Shown: positions 22,415-32,293 of the stretch, piece by piece
Layout of the letters: the number at the start of each line of letters is the position of its first letter
How positions within the stretch are numbered: the first letter of the stretch is position 1
DNA from: Histoplasma ohiense
Lineage: Eukaryota > Ascomycota > Eurotiomycetes > Onygenales > Ajellomycetaceae
Length of the DNA stretch: 64,000 nucleotides
Assembly: GCA_017607445.1 (NCBI GenBank)
Contig: JAEVHH010000006.1
Span: 1,178,001-1,242,000 of the forward strand
Reading direction: 5' to 3'
Notes under the pieces: model-generated
Databases searched by the model: none
The model's input: the letters and a program-made list of their open reading frames with translations, nothing else
Told to the model about the DNA's origin: nothing
Made by a program: the position numbers and the translations under genes

Positions 22415-22948
22415 TGTGATGGGTTAGCATCTATTAGTAATCAACTTATGCAATCAACTCTTCTTCTGCATCTGTTTGTTTCTGATTGCTGTGATTTCAT
22501 GTAACTCTTGATGTTCTTCCACTCTGTGCTCTGTACTTGCATAGTTTCTAACAATTCTTCTGTGTAGCTCTTAACATTCTTCCACTCCATGCTCTGCACT
22601 TGCATAGTCTCTAACAATTCTTCTGTATAGCTTCTAACATTCTCTCACTCTGTGTTTCACACTCACATAGTCTCTAATGATTCTTCTGCATAGCTCTCAA
22701 TGATTCCCCCACCCCACACTCTGTGCTTGTATAGTCTCTAACAATTCTTACATGTACCTCTTAATGTTCTTCTGCTCTGCACTCCACTGTGGAGCAGCTT
22801 CTGATATTCTTCCACTCTGAACTTTCCTCTATAAGAACCTCCTTCATACGACCCTTTCTTCTGATTTCTTTTCTCTTTCTTTCCTTAATCAATTCGTAAT
22901 CTGTAATTAGAATAGTACCAAATCGTTAATCGAAGTACGCCCGTTACA
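22415..22948 (+). repeat. Gypsy-A 3' LTR, CpG-decayed, 534 bp
   Basis: TGTGATGGGTTAGC to GTACGCCCGTTACA. Compared with the 5' LTR of the same element it differs almost only by C-to-T and G-to-A changes plus one extra 63-bp unit. CpGs survive near its right end (22850-22948). Confidence 0.93.
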
Positions 22949-25383
22949 ATCTCAGCACAATTGAGATCAAGAAAATAGCTGTGATCAGAAGAATCAAAAA
23001 ATTACAGATTGAGAAAGAATTGCAAGAACTTCAATAGTGATGTGACACTTTACTACAAGAATTGAATGAAACAATTCCAGCCATCTGAAATACACTAGAA
23101 GTGCATCTGAATCATGATAGAGATGCAACTAGTGTGAATGATAACTGCAATAACATCATCAGTATTCTCAGACCACTGAAAGCCACACTACAAGCACTCA
23201 ACATCTTAGTGGAAAGCACTGTGACTACTGTCAGTGGAAGATGTAGTTGGGTACCACTTTGGCAATTAGAACTTCAAGATTCTGGCATGAGTGGTCACTC
23301 TTTTCAGAGAGATGTGGAAAAGTTCTGAGGCCAAAGCATGAAAGAATTCAAAAACTTTGTTACAGCTGCTATTGCTTTCCATGTCAGTGATCTTGATTAC
23401 TACAATGAACACAACCATTGAAAGATCATTGAAGCTGTTACTCATTTCAATGTCAAGATGCAACAATGTTAATATCAACATACACATGATATGCGGACTT
23501 TGCCACCATGGGAAGAATTTAGCAACAAGAAGATCAGACAGTTCAACAATTTGCTTCACACTTACAATCAATTGAAGAGCGTCTGCGGCATTCTTATAGC
23601 AAATACCATTGAAAATCACACCTCTATATGAAAGTTCTACCTTCCATTCACTGAGAATTCGACAAATATGCAACCAAATTGGAAGAGTTAAGCTATGATG
23701 CTACTCTATATAAACTTGCAATGGCAGAATCGAATCTGTCAGAGAGATGAAAGAAGCTTAAAGAGAAGTCAAATTTCAAAAACCCCACTCAAAGCTTTAA
23801 CAACAGAAATAATGCTGATAATAGATCACAAAACAAATGCAGATGAAATGATACTACAAAGTTCAATGACTCCACTCAATTGAAATATTGCTGTTATTGC
23901 AAGTGACCAGGACATACCATTGATTTGTGTTTCAAATGACCCAAAGATGAATCCAAAAATGCCAAGTCCAACTCAAAATCTGATATGAAAGACATGAAGA
24001 ACTTGAAGAACTCAAAAAATGCTTAAGATGCATCATTCAGCTCACAATAACAGCTATAAGTGTGGAAAGTCAATGCAAAAATACCTTAAGCTTCACTGTC
24101 ACAGTGGAACTTGCTACATCTAAGAATCTGCAAAAAGTGCTTGCACTAGTAGATTCTGAATCAGAAGTGAACTGTGTCAATAAATTTTGAGCAAAGAATC
24201 ACAATCTAGAAGCTGCTCACTGCAAAATCAAAATGATCAAGTCAATTGATGAATGTATAATGCACTTCTTTGAAGAGTATAACATTGCAACTACTGTCAC
24301 TGATCACAAAGGTAATACACAGCAGACATCTCATTTCTTTCATGCAATGAAGATGGAGAACTACAGTCTTGTATTAGAATTTCCTTGATTAAGACAAACA
24401 AATTCTCTTATAGATTGATCAGATGAACAATTCTTCTTTAGAAGCTCTGAAGATAAACAACAGTCTCAAATTATTTCTGAACAAGATGTTCTAGCTGAAG
24501 TTCTCACAGAAGCTAGAGTAGAAATGCTTGTAGTATTATCTACAGAACATTCAAAAGACTCAAAGCATGCTTCATATATATTCTCAGCTGCATATTCAGA
24601 CTTACCAATCAGTCTATCTGATTATGTCATGTCATACACACATATCTTCTCAGAAGAAGCTGCTATAAGCATGAAAAGATCAGAAGAGATGAAACACTGC
24701 ATAGATCTCAAGCCTGGTATGCAATCTTCATTTATACTGATATACAATCTCTCTGAAACTGAGTTAGCCATTCTAAGAGAATATTTAAAAAATGCATTAG
24801 ATAAAGAGTGGATACAATCATTCAGTAGCCTGGCTGATGCATCAATTCTCTTTGTTCTCAAAAAAGATGATGGACTCTGTCTTTGTGTAGACTATTGAGG
24901 GTTAAATCAAATCACCATCAAGAACTGATATCCTCTATCTCTAATAAGTGAATTACTTGATAGACTTTCAAAAGTCAAGATATTCACTAAGCTGGACCTT
25001 CGAGATGTCTATCACTGCATACTTATAGTGGCAAAAGACTGTTGGAAGACAGCCTTTAGAACAAGATATGAATATTTTGAATATATAGTTATGCCATTTG
25101 AACTAGCTAATACTTCAGCAATATTTCAAGCATACATTAACAATGCCTTGTCTGATTTGTTGGATATATGTTGTGTTGTCTATTTGGACGACATTCTCAT
25201 ATTCTTCAATTCAAAGCAGGAACATAAAGTGCATGTTACTAAGGTGCTAGAATGTCTCAAGTGTGTGAATCTATTTGTCAAACTCTCTAAGTGCAAATTT
25301 GAAGTGGACAAAGTCTCATTTCTGAGATTTGTTATAGATACAAATGATGTTGAGATGGAGTCAGACAGAGTCTTCACTATTGT
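22949..25383 (+). pseudogene. Gypsy-B copy 2: end of gag and pol up to RT
   Basis: Continues the gag interrupted at 16907. Coiled-coil gag is at 22960-23500, a zinc knuckle region at about 23890-23940, protease LVDSESE at about 24145, and RT at 24730-25380. The RT has KDCWKTAFRTRYEYFEYIV and YLDDILIFF. TGA and small deletions (for example near 23520) break the frames. Truncated at 25383 before RNase H. Confidence 0.85.
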
Positions 25384-26855
25384 CCCTCCGTGCACCGAGG
25401 GAGCGACCGACGAGCTATTTACTCGCGCAACAGCAAGGGCCAACCTCTGACATTCCCAGAACGCATTTCGGCCGATCACGTCGGTTAATCTACCAATTCC
25501 CTCATCGCCATGACCACTCTAGTCGCGACGCGTTAGTGTTGGCTCCGTTGACGAAAAAAACCTAAACGAGATGACTAAAAGCATGGCGAAAGCTGCACAG
25601 ATTGGTGTCCTGCAGGTGAAGAATATCAGAGCAACATGATTAGAAACATATATGGTGATCCTGTACCATACAAGCTAACCCCTTCGCCGTGTCCACCCTC
25701 CGATACCGCTATCCCGCGCAGGTAAGGCTATCACACGTTCTTGTTGAATCTGTGCAAGGCTACCACAACCTAGAAGACGTTAAATTTACTTGCAAATTTT
25801 CCGCGTAACTGCTTCTAGGAAAGCGCGAATTTCACGATCCTCCCCGGCTCGATCCTGTGGCAGCCCTGAAGAAAATCCAATCGCGTGAATACCTGGAGAA
25901 CGAAAGGCGATATCTTGAAAATCCCAGCTGTCTCGCAAAACTGACGGAAAGCATTCTGTCGGACCGTCATCAACCGATGACTTCGCCGGATATGACCCAT
26001 CCAACGAGACAAAGGCAAATGGAAAAAACGAAAAGTGCGACGTCGCCGGAAGCTTCCATCCATATAGGGGCTCAGATATATGTTGCCAGGAAAAATAAAA
26101 CCGTCTAATGACGACAGTCACTTCAGCAACCTCTAAGTTCCACTGACCTATCAAGGACATCCGAAGCGAAGAGAAGATCTCGTGATCAATGGCAGACTGG
26201 CAGCTCTAAAAACCGCCTTTGGTCAAGAAATTTCCAGCAGACGATGCACATACCGTATCCAGATTCTTAAGAATGCATACTAGCCCATTACGGGAAGTGT
26301 ACTGTAGGCGACACCGAGACTGTGGAACGTAACTATGCAGCAGCGCTATCGCAGGACACAAAGACCTTACAAAACAGAGACTGTCCTAATCAAGGATCCC
26401 GCGTCCTTATCTTATGTTACTGATAAAATATGCCTTTTAACGTTTCGTGGTTGTGCCTAGCTTCCTTCACAACTGTTGAGCTCTGGCTTCTTAAAGCCTA
26501 AGTGGCTGTTCAACAGCTACTAACGCTTCAGTGCTTTGCAAAAGCACTCGCCAGGTATCCTTTCAATATTATTATGAAATAACGTTGCGAAAATCATGCG
26601 CGCGCTTAGTCCTTGATCAAGAAATCTCTTGGCGCTGTTCCCCGCGAAGCTTATTTTCCGCCCTCTGCGGCGGGCACGGGCTGACTTTTCCCCGTTTCTT
26701 AGGCCTGGCCTCTTGACAATTACCCCGCATATAGATTCCAACAAAGATTATAGATCTAACCATCCCGCAACATGATCAAACTGCTGTCGGAAATCTAGCA
26801 ACTACCCTGAACGCAGTTCGAACTCTCGTCACCTCCCACTTTTCCACTTATCAAT
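25384..26855. other. Island edge: near-palindrome and exon-like open segments, no confident gene
   Basis: CpG content becomes normal exactly at 25384, where an 18-bp near-palindrome (CCCTCCGTGCACCGAGGG) begins. Two stretches look coding on the plus strand: 25582-25721, ending at a GTAAGG donor, and 25819-26105, preceded by a TAAC branch-like site and TTCTAG acceptor. Joining them by that 97-bp intron puts the second out of frame by one base, so this may be a decayed or mis-sequenced gene. I do not recognise the protein. Nothing is assigned to 26110-26855, which must hold the promoter of the next gene. Confidence 0.35.
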
Positions 26856-27983
26856 ATGCCTCTGATCGTGCAGAATGTCAAACCTCGCGTCATTCTGGGT
26901 TTGATGACTTTTGGTCCTGATACTGAGGCAGGCGCACGCATCACTTCCCTAGATGACTACAAAAAATGTCTAGACTATTTCCAGCAGCAAGGCTATAACG
27001 AAATTGATACTGCCCGCACCTACGTTGACGGGAAACAGGAAGCCTTTACAGCCCAAGCGGGCTGGAAGGAGCGGGGCCTCACCATAGCGACCAAATGGTA
27101 TCCTAAAGAACCAGGCCACCACCACGCCAATGTTGTGAAAGAGAAACTCAATCAGTCTCTGAAAGAGTTGCAAACAGATTGCGTTGATATTTTTTATTTG
27201 CATGCAGCGGATAGATCGATCCCCTTCGCAGAGACGTTAGAGGCTGTCAACGAGCTCCATAAGGAAGGGAAATTTGTGGAACTTGGATTGAGTAATTATG
27301 CAGCCTTTGAAGTTGCGGAAATCGTCACTATGTGCAATGAGCGCGGTTGGGTTAGACCAACAATCTATCAGGCAATGTATAATGCCATCAGTTAAGTCGA
27401 TCGTGTCCTTTTTCCTTTCCCTGCTTTGTCACACAGATGGAATCAAAGCCCCACTAACTGCATTCCAGCCCGCTCGATTGAATCAGAACTCATCCCCGCC
27501 TGCAGACGCTTCGGTATCGACGTGGTAATTTACAACCCGCTAGCCGGCGGCCTCTTATCTGGTAAATACAAAACCACCGAAATACCAGCTACCGGCCGTT
27601 TTGCGAACCCATCCTTAGGCGCTATGTACCGCAAACGATACTTCAGAGATGCGAACCTCGACGCTCTGCATATCATTGAGCCGGTCGTGCAGAAGCATAA
27701 TTTAACGCTAGTCGAGACCGCACTCCGCTGGGTGCATCATCACTCTGCGTTGAATATTGGAACCGGATCGTCATCGCGCGATGGAATTATCATTGGCGTG
27801 GGCAGCTTTGAGCAGCTGCAGGCGAATTTAGCGGATATGGAGAAAGGGCCGTTACCCAAGGAGGTTGTGGACGCACTGGATGAGGCGTGGCTGCTTGCGA
27901 AAGCAACGAGCACAGACTACTGGCATATGGATTTGAAATATACGTATAATACGGTTGAAGCCTTGTTCGGACCTAAAGCTTGA
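26856..27983 (+). CDS. Aldo-keto reductase, AKR7 (aflatoxin-aldehyde reductase) type
   Basis: Two exons (26856-27390 and 27469-27983) are joined across a 78-bp intron (donor GTTAAGT, branch CTAAC, acceptor CCAG) to give 349 residues. The join restores the family motif MYNAITR. The AKR catalytic tetrad is visible: Asp51 and Tyr56 (EIDTARTY), Lys80 (ATKWYP) and His116 (FYLHAADR). YNPLAGGLLSGKY and the C-terminal GVGSFEQLQANL segment fit the NADPH-binding half. Such cytosolic enzymes reduce aldehydes and dialdehydes with NADPH; the physiological substrate cannot be told. It is the first intact gene of the island, about 1.5 kb from the transposon edge. Confidence 0.93.
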
Positions 27984-28731
27984 TTCATTATTTTTGGGAA
28001 GTTATATTTCGGTTTAAGGATCCTCTGCATTGTATATACCTATCAGAATTTTTCGGAAATTCTACTATTACTTCATTACTTATGGAATCATGACACCTGT
28101 CAGTTGTGGGTCAGTCAAGCAAAGTTGAACGCGATTTCCACATTTTTCGCTCGCGCTTTTGGATCCATGGTTGATAAAAAAACCTTCATACTTATGGCAC
28201 ATATATTAAGGATTAGAGTTATTTTGGGGATAAGGGTCTAGGTCCACAGAGATTCCTGGGTCCAAATCAGGTCGCTCTATTTTTCCAACCATTTTTCATC
28301 TCACGACGACTGTTATCCATCATGCCTGTACTAGTTGACTAGTGACCACCAGTTCGATGACGTAATACAACTTAATCTAGCCCAATGGCCTGTATAACGG
28401 AACCATGACCAGCCATGGTTCACTCAATCCGAAGGTTTTTCCTCATGGCGATTTATTCCATGCAATTTCAGCTGGAAGATTTGAGAATATTCATTCCGGG
28501 CCCACTGCAGTCGCAGTTCATTTTGAAGCAGCTATTTCTATTCATATATACATTCCCTTTCCCCTCGAAAAATCACGTTCTCACTGTGTCTGGTAATTTT
28601 TGCCACATGGACCTGGGAATGCGATTCTGGGCGTGATTGCACGTTTATTTTTTTTTTTTGTATCTGGCCGAGAAGGCAAGGAAGGGTGAGAGAAGGAGGG
28701 ATTTAAAAAAAATAAAGGAAATAAAAAGCAA
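27984..28731. other. Intergenic: AKR 3' end to sulfite pump promoter
   Basis: No coding frame is supported. There is an A/T-rich run and poly-T tract at about 28648-28661. The leader just before the next start is A/G-rich, as is common upstream of fungal genes. Confidence 0.5.
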
Positions 28732-30595
28732 ATGTCTTCGTGCTGCGATAAAAGTTGCCCATCGCGAATGGTCAACTCATCTCATCTCTCCCAGGAAGAC
28801 ACTGGTGTGGAAAGTGGTGACAGCATATGCCCAGATGGCAATGTGGACAATAATGTCGGCGAAGAGAGTCAGCGAGAAAATACTAGAGATCCGGAAAACC
28901 AACTATCCGATGGCGACTTTGAAGCACTATCCAAAAATGATCAGGGGTGGAGGAAAATAGTACGGAATTTTACACCTTCGTACGTCCCCCTTCTTTCATC
29001 GAATTTACCCCTCTATACTGGTTGATCAAGCTTCGATTCATTCAGAAAGGATGAGGGTTCTCGCAATGCCATGATTGCCAAACCGAAAAGAAAAACTTTC
29101 GCTAATTTGTCTCTTATCTCTCCCGCTTTGTATGCAGATGGTTCACCGTGAATATGGGGACTGGGATAGTCTCTATCCTTCTCTTCAATCTCCCATACAA
29201 CGGAGTGTGGCTCTACTGGATATCTGTTGTCATCTTTGGGCTCAATACAATTTTGTTTAGCACGTTTCTGACAATCTCCATCTTGCGATATACCCTTTGG
29301 CCGGAGATCTGGGGTGTTATGCTCAAACATCAGGTTCAGTCACTTTTCATCGGGACATTTCCGATGGGGTTTTCCACCATCGTGTCGATGATTTCTCTGG
29401 TGTGTTCGCCTGTGTGGGGCAATTGGGTGCAGATAGTCACCTGGGCATTATGGATAGTCGACTCCGTCATTTCGCTTGCGTGTGCTGTCGGCTTCCCATT
29501 TATGTTGTACGTATAATTTCTGCTATATTTGTTTATTTCTAGCCTTCTACATCCTGATCGAGAATTTTTTTTCTTTTTTTTCAAGCTACCGTGGGCTAAT
29601 TGGATTGTGGACAGAATGATACCTGGGAGACAAACGGATTTACCTTCAATGACCGCGGTATGGCTGTTGCCTGTCGTCAGTACGATCGTTGCGGCGTCTA
29701 CCGGTGCAGTTGTAGCCGATTACCTACCAACGCCACAACTTAGTCTGTGGACAATCATAGGTTCGTACATTTCACGTTCATCCGTGATTTTGATGTTGAG
29801 GATGCATTGGGTTATTGAGAAATTGACTTACTTTTTTCTAGCTTCGTATATTCTCTGGGGCCTGGGGATATTATTTTCTATGATAATCCTCGCGGTATAT
29901 TTTAAGAGGCTGGCGCTGTACAAGCTACCACCAAAAGCCATGATCGTCAGTACTTGCATTCCTCTTGGACCAATGGGTCAAGGGGGTTTTGTGTGAGTTA
30001 ATTTCCCAAGTCCGTTCTTGTTTATTAGAAACAACTTATAGGTCCCCTTGCTGGTTTGAGCGATTGTGGCATTTGAAAAGCTGATCTCATCTCAGTATCC
30101 TAAAACTCGGTGTCGATGCGAAGAAATTCTTCCCACTGAATAATACCCTTGATGCAACTGCTGGTGACGTATTCTATGCAGTCGGATTCATGATCGCATT
30201 GATTCTCTGGGGGTTCGGGCTCCTGTGGATGCTTTCTGCGATTATTTCTATTGCTCAATGCAAGCGAATTCCTTTTTCAATGGGGTGGTGGGCCTCCATT
30301 TTCCCGCTGGGCGTTTATGCTAATTGCACCATATTGATGGCCAAAGAAATGCCATCTGAATTTTTCAAAGTGCTTGGTACAGTATGTGTCATCCCTTGTT
30401 GAAATTATCATCAGACAAACATTCCAGACTCCGCTAACTTGTTGATAGATCCTGTCACTCTGTGTATTGATTTTGTGGATTATCGTCTCCGCAGGAACTA
30501 TTAGGGAGGTCATAACTGGGCGCGTTTTCTTTGCGCCATGTCTTAGTGACCTGCGGGTAAAGAGAAAGAAAAGGCTGGGGATTAAAGCTAACTAA
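28732..30595 (+). CDS. SSU1: Ssu1-type sulfite efflux pump (TDT/voltage-dependent anion channel family)
   Basis: Six exons: 28732-28979, 29138-29510, 29586-29760, 29842-29992, 30096-30381, 30449-30595. All five introns are GT-AG, and the joins give a continuous 459 residues, essentially the length of yeast Ssu1 (458). Family signatures are present: NFTPSWFTVNMGTG at the first splice, LRYTLWPEIWGVM, QSLFIGTFPMGF, MTAVWLLPVV, LPLGP-like IPLGPMGQGGF, ALILWGFGLLW and FSMGWWASIFPLGVYA. About ten hydrophobic membrane segments follow an acidic, Ser/Glu-rich N-terminus. The protein exports sulfite across the plasma membrane; in keratin-degrading fungi this supports sulfitolysis, but that role here is inference. 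Confidence 0.95.
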
Positions 30596-31130
30596 TCAAT
30601 TTGCATATATAACTACTCTGTACAGTGCATCGACGAACATATATAGAGTTATAAAATATCTAGAATGGGACAAAGAGCAACCTCTTCCATCAAATAAACT
30701 ATATCAAACTATATAGATATGTACTTTAATATCTAGCTAGGTCATTTGTCAACATTATATTATATTAATATAAATAAGGAATATCAGAGTAATAAGCTTC
30801 AGAGTTATATATTCAATCACTAAATGAGATATTTAATTTATAAATGTAATTATAAATATCTGGTCAATGAAACCAAAATTGGATCCGTACTAAAGGCGTC
30901 GTGGTCATGAGTGTATATATCATGTGACGGCGGCAGATCTCCAGGGCTTCAGGCGGTAACGGCAATCAACTCTCGGCATACGATATTTAGCATGTGCTGG
31001 TGTGGTGGAGTTTGTAATTCGATGGTGATTTGGGGTTATTAGCAGTATCTGGATCTTTCCACTTGGAGGCGTTGGAAATCGAACAAACCATTACCGCCTC
31101 AAGAACGTTCCTCGAAACGAATGATGGAGA
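30596..31130. other. Intergenic, AT-rich spacer
   Basis: No gene seen. 30600-30880 is AT-rich with TATATAG and ATATTAATATAA runs; composition returns to normal by about 30890. It contains the 3' end of the sulfite pump gene and the promoter of the racemase gene. Confidence 0.5.
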
Positions 31131-32024
31131 ATGGAGGTGCCGGTTTCAGATCAATCTTTCTCAATCCTCATCATCAATCCTAATACATCCACACATATGA
31201 CTGATGGACTCAAACCCCTTCTCCAAAACCTTGCTTGTCCAAACATCCACATTGACTATTTCACAGCTCCACAGGAGCCATCACTGGGGCCAGACGGGGA
31301 GGAAATCAGAGGAATCCCTAGCATCAACTCCAGCGTTGATTCATCACTTTCCGCCCTCCACTGTTTACCTTATTTGACACCTTTGATATCCAAATATGAC
31401 GCCTTCCTAGTCGCATGCTACTCAGTGCATCCACTGGTTGGCATGCTGAATGAGCAGATTGGCATCGTTACACCAAATGCAAAGGCTCAGTTTAGAAAGA
31501 AGTACGTGACTGGTATATTCGAGGCAAGCGTGTGGAAAAGTATTTCCCTACTACGCTCTATTTCTGCTGTCAATTCTAGCGCCGATGCTGGCAAAGGACT
31601 TGGGCCAACATTCGGAATCATTTCCACTGGAGATGTATGGAAGGAGATATTTGAAAACGCCGTGCCGGAGCTGCTGCGACGGCGCTCAGATTTTGGGACA
31701 GATGACAATGTGGACCTGGATTCATTATTTGCTGGGGTCGAGACTACAGGGCTTAGTGCTGTTGAGTTGCATACTACACCTGCAGAAGAGGTCGAGAAAA
31801 GAATGGTAGAAGCAACGGAACGATTAATTAACAGGGCTGGGAAACAAATAGCAGCCATATGTCTCGGATGTGCGGGGATGGCAGGCATGGACGGAGTTGT
31901 CCGTCAAGGGTGCATAAGAGCGCTTGGTCCAGTGCTGGGAGAGAAAGTCGTTATCATCGAAGGAGTCGTTGCCGGAGTGGAACAACTGGTTGATGAATAT
32001 AGTAAATCAGGCGGTTGGTCGTGA
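31131..32024 (+). CDS. DCG1: Asp/Glu/hydantoin racemase family protein (Dcg1-like)
   Basis: A single exon of 297 residues. The N-terminus has the family start SILIINPNTSTHMTDGL. The first active-site-type cysteine is Cys96 in VACYSVHPLV, the second is Cys247 in ICLGCAGMAGMDG. GIFEAS and FGIISTGDVWKEI occur between them. Yeast Dcg1 lies in the allantoin degradation cluster and is thought to handle hydantoin-like compounds; bacterial relatives racemise hydantoins or aspartate. The exact substrate is unknown. An earlier ATG pair at 31121 is out of frame, so 31131 is the start. No intron is needed. Cytosolic by absence of a signal. Confidence 0.9.
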   Translation: MEVPVSDQSFSILIINPNTSTHMTDGLKPLLQNLACPNIHIDYFTAPQEPSLGPDGEEIRGIPSINSSVDSSLSALHCLPYLTPLISKYDAFLVACYSVHPLVGMLNEQIGIVTPNAKAQFRKKYVTGIFEASVWKSISLLRSISAVNSSADAGKGLGPTFGIISTGDVWKEIFENAVPELLRRRSDFGTDDNVDLDSLFAGVETTGLSAVELHTTPAEEVEKRMVEATERLINRAGKQIAAICLGCAGMAGMDGVVRQGCIRALGPVLGEKVVIIEGVVAGVEQLVDEYSKSGGWS

Positions 32025-32293
32025 GCTTGGCAATCATAGTTGAATACTTATCGACATAGTGCCTACAATCACAGAGGTTACAGAAGTAATTGATATATTT
32101 ACAGTTCGTCATTTGGAGGGGGCCCAGTGCCCCTTGGCCCCAAAAGTGTTGAAGTAATAACTATGTTACACATGTAGTTTGCAGGGCTGAGTTCGGTCCA
32201 AGCTGCAGGAATCTCCCCAACTTTCCCCTCCACCACGCGAGGACGCGTTCTCCACATCAAAATCAACAACAGCTTCAAGAAAAGTCAGGAAGA

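Larger units (their letters stand above)
16908..22948 (+). mobile_element. Complete Ty3/Gypsy family A element (chromovirus, self-priming type)
   Basis: A 6041-bp element with 5-bp target duplication ATCTC (16903-16907 and 22949-22953). The order is 5' LTR (471 bp), self-complementary primer-binding site, gag with zinc knuckle, protease, RT, RNase H, integrase, chromodomain, polypurine tract and 3' LTR (534 bp). All structural parts are in place but the coding region is broken by many TGA codons, so it is not autonomous now. The presence of a chromodomain together with self-priming fits the Tf1/sushi-like fungal chromoviruses. Other copies are at 53762-59839 (complete) and in fragments at 1062, 14389, 53341 and 59840. 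Confidence 0.93.
16410..25383 (+). mobile_element. Ty3/Gypsy family B, copy 2 (split by a complete family A element; 3' truncated)
   Basis: The LTR is 16410-16677 and gag starts at about 16725. The insertion of Gypsy-A occupies 16908-22948 with TSD ATCTC, and gag resumes at 22949. The CCHC, protease and RT regions follow to 25383. The copy ends within the RT/RNase H linker: it is identical to copy 1 through TCTTCACTATTGT, then changes abruptly to CpG-containing host sequence. The RT keeps YLDDILIF at about 25181 and is less decayed than copy 1. Confidence 0.88.

Noticed and set aside
1..25383. TGA read as a sense codon (genetic code change), since nearly all stops in the repeats are TGA
   Set aside because: Island genes use TGA as a normal stop (for example the AKR, racemase and IPI1 genes), and copies differ between TGA, CGA and CAA at the same site, as expected from CpG decay.
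25815..26160. Minus-strand frames of 82 and 124 residues
   Set aside because: Neither resembles a known protein; the plus strand in the same place has a more gene-like layout, and neither is convincing enough to call.
26970..27203. Minus-strand frame opposite the aldo-keto reductase
   Set aside because: It is the antisense shadow of a clear coding exon with catalytic residues.
29529..29585. Phe-rich extension of exon 3 of the sulfite pump
   Set aside because: It is the polypyrimidine tract of an intron (29511-29585); splicing it keeps the frame and removes a poly-Phe stretch absent from the family.
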